From Pseudomonas muyukensis (lineage in GTDB: Bacteria; Pseudomonadota; Gammaproteobacteria; Pseudomonadales; Pseudomonadaceae): a DNA stretch of 64,000 nt. The notes beneath the pieces were generated by a model. The model saw only the letters and a list, made by a program, of their open reading frames with translations, was not told where the DNA came from and did no database searches. A program made the position numbers and the translations under genes. Positions 43,016 to 52,801 of this stretch are shown here, piece by piece (the stretch's first letter is position 1; each line of letters opens with the position of its first letter). The stretch is from assembly GCF_019139535.1 (NCBI RefSeq), contig NZ_CP077073.1, positions 3,996,501 to 4,060,500 of the forward strand, written 5' to 3'.

Positions 43016-43321
43016 TCAGTTGAACGGCGCGATATCCAGCGGGTGGGCGAGCTGCACTTGGGTCGGCGCCGCCAGCCATTGGCCGGTGGTAGCGCGGTAA
43101 GCCTGGTAATGGGCGCTGCTGCGATGGGCCTCGACAGCGGCCTGATCGACATACAGCTCGAACAGCTCGAAGGCCAATCCCTCGCCCTCGCCAATGAACA
43201 GGTCGTAACGTAGGTTGCCGGGCTCGCCGCGGCTGTGCGCAACCATCAGGCGCAGGGCCTGCTCGGTCGCATCACGGTGTTCGGGCCGGGGCTGGATGGT
43301 GGCGAAAATAGCGATGGGCAT
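43016..43321 (-). CDS. Antibiotic biosynthesis monooxygenase (ABM)-domain protein
   Basis: 101 residues from the ATG at 43321, with GGAG six bases upstream. Dimeric ferredoxin-like ABM pattern: AIFATIQPRPEHRDATEQAL, then RGEPGNLRYDLFIGEGE, FELFELYVDQAAVEAHRSSA and HYQAYR. YgiN-like quinol monooxygenases have the same plan. First gene of a pair with the PfpI-like gene, divergent from the LysR gene at 43418. Confidence 0.88.
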   Translation of the reverse strand: MPIAIFATIQPRPEHRDATEQALRLMVAHSRGEPGNLRYDLFIGEGEGLAFELFELYVDQAAVEAHRSSAHYQAYRATTGQWLAAPTQVQLAHPLDIAPFN

Positions 43322-43378
43322 GGTGTTCTCCACACGGGGCTGTAAGTCAGTGGGCCCATCCTAGCCAACGCGCTAAGA

Positions 43379-43392
43379 TTCGATAATTCGAA
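43379..43392. promoter_or_regulatory. LysR-type operator candidate
   Basis: TTCGA-TAAT-TCGAA, a perfect inverted repeat within the 96-base divergent region, matching the T-N11-A pattern typical of LysR binding sites. Confidence 0.5.
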
Positions 43393-43417
43393 AGCTTTTA
43401 TTTCTACGATCCAAAAT

Positions 43418-44344
43418 ATGAATATCGCCAGCAAAGACCTCAACCTGCTGCACCTGTTCCAGGTGCTCTATGAAGAGCGCAACGCCTCCCGCGCCGCGCA
43501 GCGCCTGGCCCTCAGCCAGCCGGCACTGAGCCACAAGCTGAACAAGCTGCGCCAGCAGTTCGGCGACCCGTTGTTCGTGCGCGCCCCACGCGGGCTCAGC
43601 GCCACGCCCCGGGCCCACGAGTTGGCGCCGCAGGTGCAGCATCTGGTCGAGCAGTTGCAGGCGTTCTACCTGCGCTGCGATGGCGAGGACTTCCTCGCCC
43701 GCCCCACCCGCCTGCACCTGTACAGTACCGACTACCTGGAACAGACCCTGCTGCCCGGCCTGCTGCCGATCTTGCGCAGCCAGGCGCCGAACCTCACGCT
43801 GATCACCCACAATACCCGTGGCGAACTGCCCCGCGAAGCGCTGGAAAAAGGCACCTGCGACCTGGCCATCGCCGGTTTCTACAACGACCTGCCCGACACC
43901 TTCCACCAGCAACGCCTGCTCAGCGAGGCGTTCGTGGTCCTGGCCGCGCGGGACAACCCACAGTTGGCGAAGGGCTTGGACCTGCGCGCGTTCCTCGCCT
44001 GCGAGCACCTGCTCACCACCCTGACCGGCGACCTCGACGGCCGGGTCGACCGTGCCTTGCGCGCGCTGGGCCACCAGCGCCGGGTAATCGCCGGGCTGTC
44101 CAGCTTCATCGCCCCCACGCGCCTGGTGCGGGGTACCGACCTGCTGCTGACCTGCCTGCGCGCCCTCGCCGAAGAGGCCGTGGCCCGCGACCCCGGGCTG
44201 GTCATCCATCCCCTGCCGCTGGCCTTGCCGCAGGTCGAGGTCATGCAGATCTGGCACGCGCGCACCCATGCCGACCCACTGCGGCGCTGGTTCCGCCAGC
44301 AGGTGTGGACGGTGGCGGCACAGCTCACTGCACCAGCTGGTTGA
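43418..44344 (+). CDS. LysR-family transcriptional regulator
   Basis: 308 residues. HTH: LNLLHLFQVLYEERNASRAA and LSQPALSHKLNKLRQQFGDP; the ligand domain begins near residue 90. This N-terminus (DLNLL.LF..L.EE.) is typical of the NodD/PcpR/LinR-like branch. It faces the ABM-PfpI pair. Its 3' end overlaps the convergent end of gspF by 20 bases. Confidence 0.92.
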   Translation: MNIASKDLNLLHLFQVLYEERNASRAAQRLALSQPALSHKLNKLRQQFGDPLFVRAPRGLSATPRAHELAPQVQHLVEQLQAFYLRCDGEDFLARPTRLHLYSTDYLEQTLLPGLLPILRSQAPNLTLITHNTRGELPREALEKGTCDLAIAGFYNDLPDTFHQQRLLSEAFVVLAARDNPQLAKGLDLRAFLACEHLLTTLTGDLDGRVDRALRALGHQRRVIAGLSSFIAPTRLVRGTDLLLTCLRALAEEAVARDPGLVIHPLPLALPQVEVMQIWHARTHADPLRRWFRQQVWTVAAQLTAPAG

Positions 44345-45530
44345 TCTCGATGATCGGCATCAGTACCGCCATGACGATCAGCAGCACCACAGCGCCCATC
44401 ACCACGATCATCAGCGGCTCGAGCAACGCGGTCATGCCCATGGCCCGGCGCTCGATGTCCTTGGCCAGGCTGTCGGCGGCACGGTCGAGCATCGGCGGCA
44501 GGTTGCCGGTTTTCTCGCCACTGGCGATCAGGTGGATGAGCAGCGGCGGGAACACTTTCTCCACCGCCAGCGCCGAGGCCAGGCCAGCGCCTTCGCGCAC
44601 CCGCGCGGTGGCCTGGCTGACGCACTGGTCGAGGCGGTCGTTGCCCAGGGTCTGGCGCGCCGCCTCCAGCGCGCGTAGCAGCGGCACCCCGGCACTGCCG
44701 AGAATCGCCAGGGTGGAGGCGAACCGCGCGGTGTTCAGGCCCAGCACGAAGCGCCCGAGCAACGGCAGCCGCAGGATCCTTGCGTGCCAGGCCAACCGCG
44801 CCGCCGGGGCGCGCAAATAGACCCGCCAGCCCCATGCGGCCGCCGCCATGGCGGTAAAACACCACAGCCCCCAGGCGCGCACGAAGTCGCTGGCGCTGAG
44901 CATGGCCAGGGTCAGCCCCGGCAGGTCCTGGCGCGCTTGGGTAAACGCGCTGACCACCTGCGGCACCACATAGCTGAGCAGAAAAATCACGATGCCCACC
45001 GACACCAGGCCGACCACGCCGGGGTAGATGAAGGCGGTGAGGATCTTGCCGCGCAGGGTGTTGCGCTGCTCGATGTAGTCGGCCAGGCGTTCCATCACCT
45101 GGGCCAGGTCGCCGGACTCCTCGCCTGCGGCCACCAGCGCCCGGTAGATGTCCGGGAAATCCCGCGGCCGCTCGGCCAGGGCATCGGCCAGGCGCATGCC
45201 GCTGCGCACATCGCCGCGCACGGCAGCGAACACCTGGGCGATATGCTTGCGCTCGGCCTGCTCCAGCGTGGCGCCCAGCGCCGCCTCCAGCGGCAGGCCG
45301 GCGGCCAGCAGGCTGGCCAGTTGGCGTGTGGCCCAGGCCAGGTCGCCATCGGAAAGCTTCGGGCTGAACAACCCACCGCCCTGCCCAGGCGCTGCCTGCG
45401 CCTCCACCTGCAAGGCGGTCAGGCCCAGCGCCCGCAACTGCGCCAGCGCCGCGCCCGGGCCGTCGGCTTCGAGCAGGCCATTGACGATTTGGCCCTGGGC
45501 GTCGGCGGCTTCATAGCGATAGCGGTTCAT
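44325..45530 (-). CDS. gspF: Type II secretion inner-membrane platform protein GspF
   Basis: 401 residues, with the two homologous GspF domains each followed by membrane segments (GVVGLVSVGIVIFLLSYVVP; a final LLIVMAVLMPIIEINQLVQ). N-terminus [20 protein letters not shown] is typical. It couples the ATPase GspE to pseudopilus assembly. The start codon shares one base with the gspE stop. Last gene of the minus-strand secretion operon. Confidence 0.95.
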   Translation of the reverse strand: MNRYRYEAADAQGQIVNGLLEADGPGAALAQLRALGLTALQVEAQAAPGQGGGLFSPKLSDGDLAWATRQLASLLAAGLPLEAALGATLEQAERKHIAQVFAAVRGDVRSGMRLADALAERPRDFPDIYRALVAAGEESGDLAQVMERLADYIEQRNTLRGKILTAFIYPGVVGLVSVGIVIFLLSYVVPQVVSAFTQARQDLPGLTLAMLSASDFVRAWGLWCFTAMAAAAWGWRVYLRAPAARLAWHARILRLPLLGRFVLGLNTARFASTLAILGSAGVPLLRALEAARQTLGNDRLDQCVSQATARVREGAGLASALAVEKVFPPLLIHLIASGEKTGNLPPMLDRAADSLAKDIERRAMGMTALLEPLMIVVMGAVVLLIVMAVLMPIIEINQLVQ

Positions 45531-46951
45531 CAGGCATCCCGTGTCACGCGAAGGATTTCTTCCAGGCAGGTGCTGCCGTTGTCGACCCAGCGCTGGCCAT
45601 CCTCGCGCATGCTGCGCATGCCATTGCGCCGGGCGGCGGCGCGCAAGGCCTGCTCGTCGGCGCTTTGGTGCACCAGGGCGCGTACCTGGTCGTCAACACA
45701 GAACAACTCGTGGATACCCGTACGGCCGCTGTAGCCGCAGTGATTGCACTGCGCGCAACCCACCGCGCGGTACTGCCCAGGCGTGGCCGGGTCGGGCTCG
45801 CGGCAATGCGGGCACAGGCGCCGCACCAGGCGCTGGGCCAATACCCCAAGCAACGCCGAGGCCAGCAGGAACGGCTCGACGCCCATGTCGACCAGGCGGT
45901 TGACCGCCGACACCGCGTCGTTGGTGTGCAGGGTGGCCAGCACCAGGTGTCCGGTCAGCGAGGCCTGCACGGCGATCTGCGCGGTTTCCAGGTCGCGGAT
46001 CTCGCCGATCATGATCACGTCCGGATCCTGGCGCAAAATGGCCCGCAGGGCCACGGCGAAGCTCATGTCGATGCGCGCGTTGACCTGGATCTGGCTGATC
46101 CCCGGCAGGTCGTACTCCACCGGGTCCTCGACGGTAAGGATATTGCTGACGCTGGCATCCAGGCGCGCCAGCGCGGCGTACAGGCTGGTGGTCTTGCCCG
46201 AGCCGGTGGGACCGGTGACCAGCACGATGCCGTGGGGCTGGCGGATCAACTGGTCGAGCCGCGCCAGCAGGCCGGCATCCATGCCCAGCGCCTCCAGGCG
46301 CAGACGCCCGGCCTGCTTGTCCAGCAGGCGCATCACCACCCGCTCGCCGTGGCCGGTAGGCACGGTGGACACGCGGATGTCGATCGGCCGCCCGGCCACG
46401 CGCAGGGCGATGCGGCCATCCTGGGGCAGGCGCTTCTCGGCGATGTCCAGTTGCGCCATGATCTTGATCCGCGATACCAGCGCGCCGTGCAGGGCCTTGC
46501 GCGGCGAAACCACGTCGCGCAGGGTGCCGTCGACCCGGTAGCGCACCAGGCAGTGGCTCTCGAACGGCTCGATATGGATATCGCTGGCCTGGTCGCGCGC
46601 GGCCTGGGTGAGCAAGGCGTTGATCATGCGGATCACCGGCGCGTCGTCCTGGGCTTCGAGCAGGTCGGTGACTTCCGGGATGTCCTGCAACAGCCGGTCG
46701 AGGTCGACCTCGTTCTCGGCGGCCCCGACCACCGCCGCGGCGCTGCCGGTGTCGGCATAGGCGCTGACCAGCAGGGCGTCCATCTGCGCCTCGCTGAGCG
46801 CCTCGACGTGCACCTGACCGTGTCGTCTGCGCACTTCGGCCAGGGCCCAGCCCGGGCTCGACGGGCAGCGCGACAGCAGCGCCGCGGCCTCGCCGTCTGC
46901 CTGCAACACCAGGCGCTGGGCCTTGGCCCAGGCATAGGGCAGCCGGCTCAC
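45530..46951 (-). CDS. gspE: Type II secretion ATPase GspE
   Basis: 473 residues. Walker [10 protein letters not shown] at 247-255, Asp box near [10 protein letters not shown], Walker [21 protein letters not shown], His box [10 protein letters not shown], and a four-cysteine zinc module CPHC...CAQCNHC near the C-terminus. The N1 domain is present but short. It energises pseudopilus growth on the cytoplasmic side. ATG overlaps the gspD stop by four bases. Confidence 0.96.
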   Translation of the reverse strand: MSRLPYAWAKAQRLVLQADGEAAALLSRCPSSPGWALAEVRRRHGQVHVEALSEAQMDALLVSAYADTGSAAAVVGAAENEVDLDRLLQDIPEVTDLLEAQDDAPVIRMINALLTQAARDQASDIHIEPFESHCLVRYRVDGTLRDVVSPRKALHGALVSRIKIMAQLDIAEKRLPQDGRIALRVAGRPIDIRVSTVPTGHGERVVMRLLDKQAGRLRLEALGMDAGLLARLDQLIRQPHGIVLVTGPTGSGKTTSLYAALARLDASVSNILTVEDPVEYDLPGISQIQVNARIDMSFAVALRAILRQDPDVIMIGEIRDLETAQIAVQASLTGHLVLATLHTNDAVSAVNRLVDMGVEPFLLASALLGVLAQRLVRRLCPHCREPDPATPGQYRAVGCAQCNHCGYSGRTGIHELFCVDDQVRALVHQSADEQALRAAARRNGMRSMREDGQRWVDNGSTCLEEILRVTRDA

Positions 46952-49320
46952 CGGGCGACCTCATCCAGCGGTACCGCGCGGATCGACGCGCGCGGTGCGC
47001 GCAGCGCCGCCGGTTGCGCCCGCCCCTGCTCCGGCACGCCCTGCTCCACCGGCGGCAGCAACGGCATGTCCATGTCTGGCAGGGCCCAGGAGTGCTCGGG
47101 CTTGAGGTTGCCCTGGGCGCGGCGGATGAAGTCGTAGCGGTTGAGGGTGATGCTGCGCCCGACCCCGGCATCCCGCACGATGTACGGGCGCAGGAAGACC
47201 ATCAGGTTGGTCTTGTTGCTGGCCCGGCGCTCGTTGCGAAACAGCGCGCCGACCCCAGGCAGGCTGGACAGCCACGGGATGCCTTCGTTGCTCTGGCTGT
47301 AGCCGTCCTGCAACAGGCCGCCGAGCACCATGATCTGGCCGTCGTCGAGCAAGATGCTGGTGTCGATGGCGCGCTTGTTGGTGACGGTACCGGCGGCGCT
47401 GGAGGCGCGCGCATCGACGCTGCTGACCTCCTGGTAGACATCCAGCTTGACCGTGCCACCCTCGGAAATCTGCGGGCGCACGTTCAGGCGCAGGCCGACC
47501 TCCTCGCGCTGGATGGTCTGGAACGGGTTGTTGCTGTTGCCGCCACCGTCGGTGACGTACTGGCCGCTGACGAACGGGATGGTCTGGCCGACGAAGATGC
47601 TCGCCGCCTCGTTGTCCAGGGTCAGCAGGTTGGGCGTCGACAGCACGTTGCTGCCGCCCTTGCTCTTGAGCGCATGGGCCAGCACCTTGAGGTCCAGCAC
47701 CTCGCCGATGCCGGGAATCTTCACCGTGCCGTCGACCACCCCGACCGACAAGCCCTTGGGCAGCACATCGATGCTGGTGGCGCCCTTGGTCAGGCCACTG
47801 CCGCCAAGGTTGGCACCGCCGAACGCGCCATTCTTGCCCAGGTTGCCAGCCTGCCACTGGATGCCGAACTCATTGGCGTCGTCCTCGCCCACCTCGACGA
47901 TCAGGCTTTCCACCACCACCTGGGCGCGGCGCTGGTCGAGCTGGTCGATCACCTCGCGCAGGCTGCGGTACAGCGGCTCGGGCGCGGAAATCAGCAGGGT
48001 ATTGGTGGTCTTGTCGGCCTGGATGGTCGCGCCGCCGGCAGAGAACGCCGTGCCCTGCTCGCCCTGGGCCAGGCCGTTGCCATAGCCATTGGGCGTGCTG
48101 CCGGCGCCCAGGCCGTTGTGGCCCTGGCTCGGGTTGGCGCCACGGTTGCTGTTGCTCTGCGGCGTGCTGCTGGTGCCATTGGCGCCGTTGCCATTACCCC
48201 CGGTGAGCATGCCGCCGCCGCTGAGCAGCGCCCGGGTGCCGTCGCTGCTGGCGCTGTCGCTTTCGCCGGTGAGCAACCCGCGCAGGCTCTGTGCCAGCTT
48301 GTCGGCCTGGGCGTTGCGCAGGTACACCACGTGCAGGTTGCCGGCACTATTCTGCGCGTTGTCGAGCTTGTAGATCAGGTCGCGGGCCAACTGGGTGCGC
48401 TCAGGGCTGCCCGAGCGAATCACCACGCTGTTCGAACGCGGGTCGCCGAGCACGCTGATCTTCTGCGTCGGGTCGCTGGCCTGGCTGTCGAGCAGTTCGT
48501 TGACCATGCTGGCGATATCGCTGGCGATGCCGTTCTGGATCGCCACCACATCGGTGTCGATGGCGCTGGGAATATCGACCCGGTCGAGGATCTGCGCCAC
48601 CCGCTCGAGGTTCTCGGCATAGTCGGTGACGACCAGGGTATTGTTGCCCGGGTAGGCGTTGATCGGGTTGTCGGGCGAAACGATCGGGCGCAGCACCGGG
48701 ATCAGGTTGACGGCGTTTTCGTACTGCAGGCGGAAGGTGCGGGTGAGCATGCCGTTGCCGGCCACGTGATCGTCGTTGGCCAGCGCACCGCCGAGCAGCT
48801 TGGCGTCGGCCTGGGGCACCACCTGCGCCACGCCGCCCACGTCGACCACGCTCAAGCCCTGCATGCGCAAGGCCGCCAGCAACATGGCGTAGGCCTTGGC
48901 CGCCGGCACCTCGCCTTCGGAGACCAGGGTCAGCTGGCCCTTGACCCGCGGGTCGATCAGAAACTGCCGGCCCGTGGCGCGGGACAGGCCGCGCACCACT
49001 GCCTGTATATCGGCGTCGACGAAGTTCAACTGCACCGGCTGGTCGCCCAGGGGATTGCTCTGCGCCGCCAGCGGCGTCGCGCGGCTGTGCCGCTGGCCGA
49101 CTCGCGCAGGTACCTGGCGCGCGGCCGGGCGCGGGCTTGGGCGGGCCTGGGCTGGATGCTCCAGGGCGGTCGGGGCAGCGCCGAGCGCGGCGAGCGGCCG
49201 GCCCAGCTCGCTGCTGGCCAGGGGCGCCTGCACGGCCGGCGGCGGGGTGGTGCAGGCCGCCAGCGCCAAGGCCAGCGCCAGGGGTGCGAACGGCAGCAGC
49301 CGGGAGTGAAGGCAGGTCAT
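46948..49320 (-). CDS. gspD: Type II secretion secretin GspD with lipoprotein signal
   Basis: 790 residues. The N-terminus [20 protein letters not shown] continues AACTTPPP, giving a lipobox LAAC with Cys23, so this looks like a self-piloting liposecretin in the manner of P. aeruginosa HxcQ. N0 domain ([20 protein letters not shown]), three N-domain repeats ([53 protein letters not shown]), a Gly/Asn/Ser-rich linker near 350-420, and a C-terminal secretin domain with [15 protein letters not shown] and [10 protein letters not shown]. It forms the outer-membrane channel. Confidence 0.95.
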   Translation of the reverse strand: MTCLHSRLLPFAPLALALALAACTTPPPAVQAPLASSELGRPLAALGAAPTALEHPAQARPSPRPAARQVPARVGQRHSRATPLAAQSNPLGDQPVQLNFVDADIQAVVRGLSRATGRQFLIDPRVKGQLTLVSEGEVPAAKAYAMLLAALRMQGLSVVDVGGVAQVVPQADAKLLGGALANDDHVAGNGMLTRTFRLQYENAVNLIPVLRPIVSPDNPINAYPGNNTLVVTDYAENLERVAQILDRVDIPSAIDTDVVAIQNGIASDIASMVNELLDSQASDPTQKISVLGDPRSNSVVIRSGSPERTQLARDLIYKLDNAQNSAGNLHVVYLRNAQADKLAQSLRGLLTGESDSASSDGTRALLSGGGMLTGGNGNGANGTSSTPQSNSNRGANPSQGHNGLGAGSTPNGYGNGLAQGEQGTAFSAGGATIQADKTTNTLLISAPEPLYRSLREVIDQLDQRRAQVVVESLIVEVGEDDANEFGIQWQAGNLGKNGAFGGANLGGSGLTKGATSIDVLPKGLSVGVVDGTVKIPGIGEVLDLKVLAHALKSKGGSNVLSTPNLLTLDNEAASIFVGQTIPFVSGQYVTDGGGNSNNPFQTIQREEVGLRLNVRPQISEGGTVKLDVYQEVSSVDARASSAAGTVTNKRAIDTSILLDDGQIMVLGGLLQDGYSQSNEGIPWLSSLPGVGALFRNERRASNKTNLMVFLRPYIVRDAGVGRSITLNRYDFIRRAQGNLKPEHSWALPDMDMPLLPPVEQGVPEQGRAQPAALRAPRASIRAVPLDEVAR

Positions 49321-49838
49321 GAAGGGTCCTTAGCGCCAGGCGCCTGATCCATGCGAAGGGTTCCGGAAAATGTCACAGGCCCGCCCGCTGCGTTATCCGC
49401 ATCGCGCTGCAGCATCAGTTGGCCGATATTCAGCCCCAGGCGCGCGGGTACCTGCTGCAACCAGGCCGCCGCGGCTTCGGCCGGGGCGCGCTGCCAGTCC
49501 AGTTGCCAGGCGCCGTCCATGCGCGCGAGGCGCGAGTGGTTGTGCAGCCCCGCCTGCGCCAGGCTCTGGCCCAGGGCCAGGTCGAGGTCGACCGGGGGCG
49601 CTACGGCGCGCTGGGCCAGCAACGCGTCGAGGGCCTGGGCCTGGCTGCGCAACTTGGGGGTTTCTGCCTCCCAGTGGGCGATACCAGCCAAGGCCGGCGC
49701 AATCAGCACCTGCCAGCAGAACAGCGCAGCCAGCAGCCCAGCGGCCAGGGCCACGGCGCGCCGCTCGCGAGGGGCCAGGGCTTGCCAGCGCTGGCGCCCC
49801 TGCGTCCGCGCGGCGCCCAGGCGCGTCTTAATCGACAT
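49317..49838 (-). CDS. gspM: Type II secretion protein GspM
   Basis: 173 residues from the ATG at 49838 (AGGAG eight bases upstream; the longer ORF begins inside gspL). Single membrane helix AVALAAGLLAALFCWQVLIA at about 29-48 after a short cytoplasmic tail, then a periplasmic ferredoxin-like domain (LRSQAQALDALLAQRAVAPP). It partners GspL in the inner-membrane platform. It overlaps gspL by 11 bases and gspD by 4. Confidence 0.85.
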   Translation of the reverse strand: MSIKTRLGAARTQGRQRWQALAPRERRAVALAAGLLAALFCWQVLIAPALAGIAHWEAETPKLRSQAQALDALLAQRAVAPPVDLDLALGQSLAQAGLHNHSRLARMDGAWQLDWQRAPAEAAAAWLQQVPARLGLNIGQLMLQRDADNAAGGPVTFSGTLRMDQAPGAKDPS

Positions 49839-50748
49839 GGGCCAGCTCCTGTTGCCGGGCGGCGCCGGCGCGCAAGGTCCAGCCCTGGGCATCGACACCT
49901 GCCTCGATACCGCGCGCCGCCAGGTCGGCCTGCCAGGTACTGCCAGCCGGCGCCTGGGTGCCTTCAGCCAACGGGGTGATGCGCAGCACGCCGTCCTGGA
50001 AGCTCAGCGCCGCCACGTTGCCGGCCAGAAACGGCATGCTCTGCCCGGCGCCTTCGAGCAGCGCCGGCAAACCCGATGCCGCCGCCCCCTGCCCGCCCTG
50101 CAACTGCTGGCGCGCTTGCTGCAGCGGGTTGAGCACCACCGGCAAGTGTGGAAACGCCTGGCGCACCTGGCTGACCATGCGCGCGCGCAGCTGTTCGCCG
50201 GCGCTGGCCAGCTGCGCGGCGTACAGGTTCAGCCCCAGGCACCAGACCGTGGCCGCCACGCCCCAGATCGCCAGCAGCCGCCCCCAGCCCAGCGCCTGCG
50301 CCGGGCCCAGCAGGCCGGCTGCCAGGTCCGGCGCCGGCAGGCCGTCGGCGGGCTGGGCGAACACCCCGCCCAGGCGAATCCGCTCGCCCTGCAACCAAAC
50401 CTGCACGTGCGCCAGCTGCGGCTGCCCCAACCAGGCCACGGCGACGCGGCCATCGGGCTGGCGCAGGCCATGGGCCACATGCAGCTGTCCGGCATCGCCC
50501 AGCACCAGGCCCTGGACCGCGCAGCGCACCGCCGCCGACAGGCGCTTGCCGGTCAGCGGCGGCAAGGCGATGGCCAGGGCCAGGCTGTCGTCTTCATGCA
50601 GGTGCAGGCGCCACGCCGCGCCCTTGGCCCGCGCCGCCAGTTGCCCACGCGTGGCCTGGCCATGCTGCTCGCCATGGCGATAGTCGAGCAGCGATTGCGC
50701 CGTCAACTCGGCCAGCGGCGGCAGTTGGATCTCCAGCAGCTTGCTCAT
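49828..50748 (-). CDS. gspL: Type II secretion protein GspL
   Basis: 306 residues, shorter than Xcp/Out GspL (about 380). An N-terminal actin-like cytoplasmic region ends near residue 150; a membrane helix WGRLLAIWGVAATVWCLGLN is followed by a periplasmic domain. It recruits GspE to the membrane. Its ATG overlaps the gspK stop by four bases. The call rests on position between gspK and gspM as well as topology. Confidence 0.85.
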   Translation of the reverse strand: MSKLLEIQLPPLAELTAQSLLDYRHGEQHGQATRGQLAARAKGAAWRLHLHEDDSLALAIALPPLTGKRLSAAVRCAVQGLVLGDAGQLHVAHGLRQPDGRVAVAWLGQPQLAHVQVWLQGERIRLGGVFAQPADGLPAPDLAAGLLGPAQALGWGRLLAIWGVAATVWCLGLNLYAAQLASAGEQLRARMVSQVRQAFPHLPVVLNPLQQARQQLQGGQGAAASGLPALLEGAGQSMPFLAGNVAALSFQDGVLRITPLAEGTQAPAGSTWQADLAARGIEAGVDAQGWTLRAGAARQQELAHVD

Positions 50749-51695
50749 GCCCCCACCCGCGTCCAGATCACATCCGCCAACTGCCCTTCGCGCTGGCGCA
50801 GCAGTGCCTGCATCGGCAACGCGCGAGCCCCCAGGCGCGCCTGGCCATGGAGGCGGAACCAGTCGCTGTTGATGCCCACCCGCACATTGGCCGTGGCCAA
50901 CTGCGGCATGCGCAAGCGGTTGACGAAATCACCACGGTTGATGAACCAGCGCCCAGCGTCGCGCTCGGCCACCAGGGCGCTGGCCTGGGGCAATGACAGC
51001 CCCGGCACCTGGGCGGCCAGCACTTCGGCGCTGGCGGTGTTGCCGTTGACCCAGGTCAGGGCCGGCAACACCGTGACGAACCGCTGCAAGTGCCGCAAGG
51101 TCTTGCCATTCATGCCCTCGAGCGAAGCCAGGGCGTCCAGGTTGCGCAGCATTGGCCGCTTGGCCGGCAAGGGTTGCGCGGCCACCGCCGGCGAGGTCAG
51201 GCGCCCGCTGTTCAGGCCTTGCTCGGCCTTGGCTGGCGTCTGTGCCGGGCGCTGCGGGTAGCTGTCGATCACCTGGCCGGCAATGGCCGTGGCCAGGCGC
51301 GCGTCGACGCCGATCAACGCGCACAAGCGCTGGAAGGTGGCCAGCGCCTCGGCATCGAGCTGGCCGTCGACCACCAGGTTGCGCAGGTTGAACTTGCCCT
51401 GCTCGTCCTCCAGGCGCCCATCGAACTGGACCATGCCCGAAGGCAGGCCCAGGATCGGGCGCGTCCAGGGTTGCCCGGTGCGCACCAGCGGGTCACGCAT
51501 TCGTTGTTCCAGCAGCAGTTGGCGGCTGAGCTGCAAACCGCCCTCCAGCGCCCATTGCCCCTGTAACGCCAACTGGCGGTTCTCCAGCTGTCGGGTGAGC
51601 AGCCCCTGGCGCTCGATCATGCCCGCGGCGATCACTGCCACCACCGCGGCAATCAGCAGGGCGCTGATCACAGCCATGCCCTCTTCGCGCGCCAT
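50745..51695 (-). CDS. gspK: Type II secretion minor pseudopilin GspK
   Basis: 316 residues. Prepilin-like N-terminus MAREEGMAVISALLIAAVVA, with cleavage after Gly6, continues VIAAGMIERQ. The large globular domain contains DEQGKFNLRNLVVDGQLDAE and a helix-hairpin-helix-like FINRGDFVNRLRMPQLA. GspK caps the pseudopilus tip with GspI and GspJ. It follows gspG by six bases. Confidence 0.9.
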   Translation of the reverse strand: MAREEGMAVISALLIAAVVAVIAAGMIERQGLLTRQLENRQLALQGQWALEGGLQLSRQLLLEQRMRDPLVRTGQPWTRPILGLPSGMVQFDGRLEDEQGKFNLRNLVVDGQLDAEALATFQRLCALIGVDARLATAIAGQVIDSYPQRPAQTPAKAEQGLNSGRLTSPAVAAQPLPAKRPMLRNLDALASLEGMNGKTLRHLQRFVTVLPALTWVNGNTASAEVLAAQVPGLSLPQASALVAERDAGRWFINRGDFVNRLRMPQLATANVRVGINSDWFRLHGQARLGARALPMQALLRQREGQLADVIWTRVGA

Positions 51696-51701
51696 GGCCG
51701 G

Positions 51702-52148
51702 TCACAACTGCCAGGAGCCGATATCGGCATTCACCCCGTCGCCGCCGGCCTGGCCGTCGGCGCCCAGGGAGAACACATCGACCTCGCCGTTGGCGCCCGG
51801 GTTCAGGTACTGGTAAGGACGGCCCCAAGGGTCGTTGGGCAGGCGGTCGAGATAGGCGCGCCACTGGCCGTCCTTGGCCTGGGCCGGCTTTTCCACCAAG
51901 ACCTTCAGGCCCTGGTTCTGGTTCGGGTAGCCGCCGTTGTCCAGGCGATAGAGCTTGAGCGCCTGCATCAACCCGGCGATGTCCTGGCGGGCCGCGGTGG
52001 CGCGGGCCTGGTCGGGGCGGTCGAGCACCTTGGGCACCACCATGGCCGCGAGAATCCCGAGGATCACCACCACCACCATGATCTCGATCAGGGTAAAGCC
52101 CTGCTGGCGGGAACGGCGGCCTGTGGCGCTGCGGCGGGCGATCTGCAT
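51702..52148 (-). CDS. gspG: Type II secretion major pseudopilin GspG
   Basis: 148 residues. Leader MQIARRSATGRRSRQQG, cleaved before FTLIEIMVVVVILGILAAMV; Glu at +5 is present. The C-terminal domain has the canonical DNGGYPNQNQGLKVLVEKP and DPWGRPYQYLNPGANGEVDV with calcium-binding FSLGADGQAGGDG. It is the first gene of the minus-strand secretion operon and the pseudopilus shaft subunit. Confidence 0.97.
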   Translation of the reverse strand: MQIARRSATGRRSRQQGFTLIEIMVVVVILGILAAMVVPKVLDRPDQARATAARQDIAGLMQALKLYRLDNGGYPNQNQGLKVLVEKPAQAKDGQWRAYLDRLPNDPWGRPYQYLNPGANGEVDVFSLGADGQAGGDGVNADIGSWQL

Positions 52149-52295
52149 CTCGGCATTCCTTGCGTGAGTTCGAATCGGGGGCCGATTGTGGCAAGCGGGT
52201 ATGTCACTGATATTGAAAAAGCTCGGGAGTCGGCGTCGTCAAACGGTCATCGCGCCGCTCTAGAGTGCCCCTTTGCCTCAAAGCGAGCAGATGCC

Positions 52296-52655
52296 GTGCG
52301 CCGCCAGGAACAAGGCTTCACCCTGATCGAAGTGCTGGTGGCGCTGACCATCGTCGCCGTGGCCATGGCCGCCGCCCTGCGCGCCACCGGGTTGATGACC
52401 CAGGGCAACGGGCTGTTGCGCGACAAGGCGCTGGCCTTGCTGGCGGCCCAGGGGCGGCTGGCCGAGTTGCGCCTGGAGGGCGGCGCGAAGCCCGGCGTCA
52501 GGCAGTTCGAATGCGACCAGGGGCGTTTGCGCCTGCGCTGTGAGCAACGCCTGTCGCGTGCGCCGGGCGGCATGTTGGAGGTGTCGCTGCAGGTGTTCGA
52601 ACGCCAACACGACGGGCCTGCGTTGGCGCGATTGCAGACGTTGGTGGGTCAATGA
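52296..52655 (+). CDS. gspI: Type II secretion minor pseudopilin GspI-like, divergent gene
   Basis: 119 residues from a GTG at 52296, giving a seven-residue leader MRRQEQG before FTLIEVLVALTIVAVAMAAA, an ideal prepilin site; the ORF extends to 52164 but the extra residues would give an unlikely leader. Size and the LEVLVAL-type helix fit GspI. Divergent from gspG by about 150 bases, an unusual arrangement because gspI normally lies inside the operon between gspH and gspJ. It is the only other pseudopilin visible. Confidence 0.8.
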   Translation: MRRQEQGFTLIEVLVALTIVAVAMAAALRATGLMTQGNGLLRDKALALLAAQGRLAELRLEGGAKPGVRQFECDQGRLRLRCEQRLSRAPGGMLEVSLQVFERQHDGPALARLQTLVGQ

Positions 52656-52685
52656 GCGCGCAGAGGACACCTTTCAGGTGTGTTC

Positions 52686-52755
52686 GACATTAGCGTTGCA
52701 GCGCCTGGTAGATCGAGCGCTGCAAGGCTTTCGGCGAACACCTGGAGGCCCTCAC
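52686..52755. repeat. GATCGAGCGC-type repeat, copy 4 (degenerate)
   Basis: TTGCAGCGCCTGGTAGATCG followed by AGCGCTGCAAGGCTTTCGGC and GAACACCTGG. It keeps the CAGCGCCTG(G)..AGATCGAGCGC left half and the CGGCGAACAC tail of the other copies, while the central arm differs. Lies between converging gspI and the SBF symporter gene. Confidence 0.45.
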
Positions 52756-52801
52756 CCGATCAATAGCCCAAGCGCCCAAAACCCTTGAAAAACGATGCCC
52801 C

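Noticed and set aside
47014..49347. 777-residue plus-strand ORF opposite gspD
   Set aside because: Antisense shadow; gspD on the minus strand has full secretin domains and operon overlaps.
52164..52295. Upstream extension of gspI to a GTG at 52164
   Set aside because: It would place a 51-residue hydrophilic leader before the prepilin cleavage site; the GTG at 52296 gives a normal seven-residue leader.
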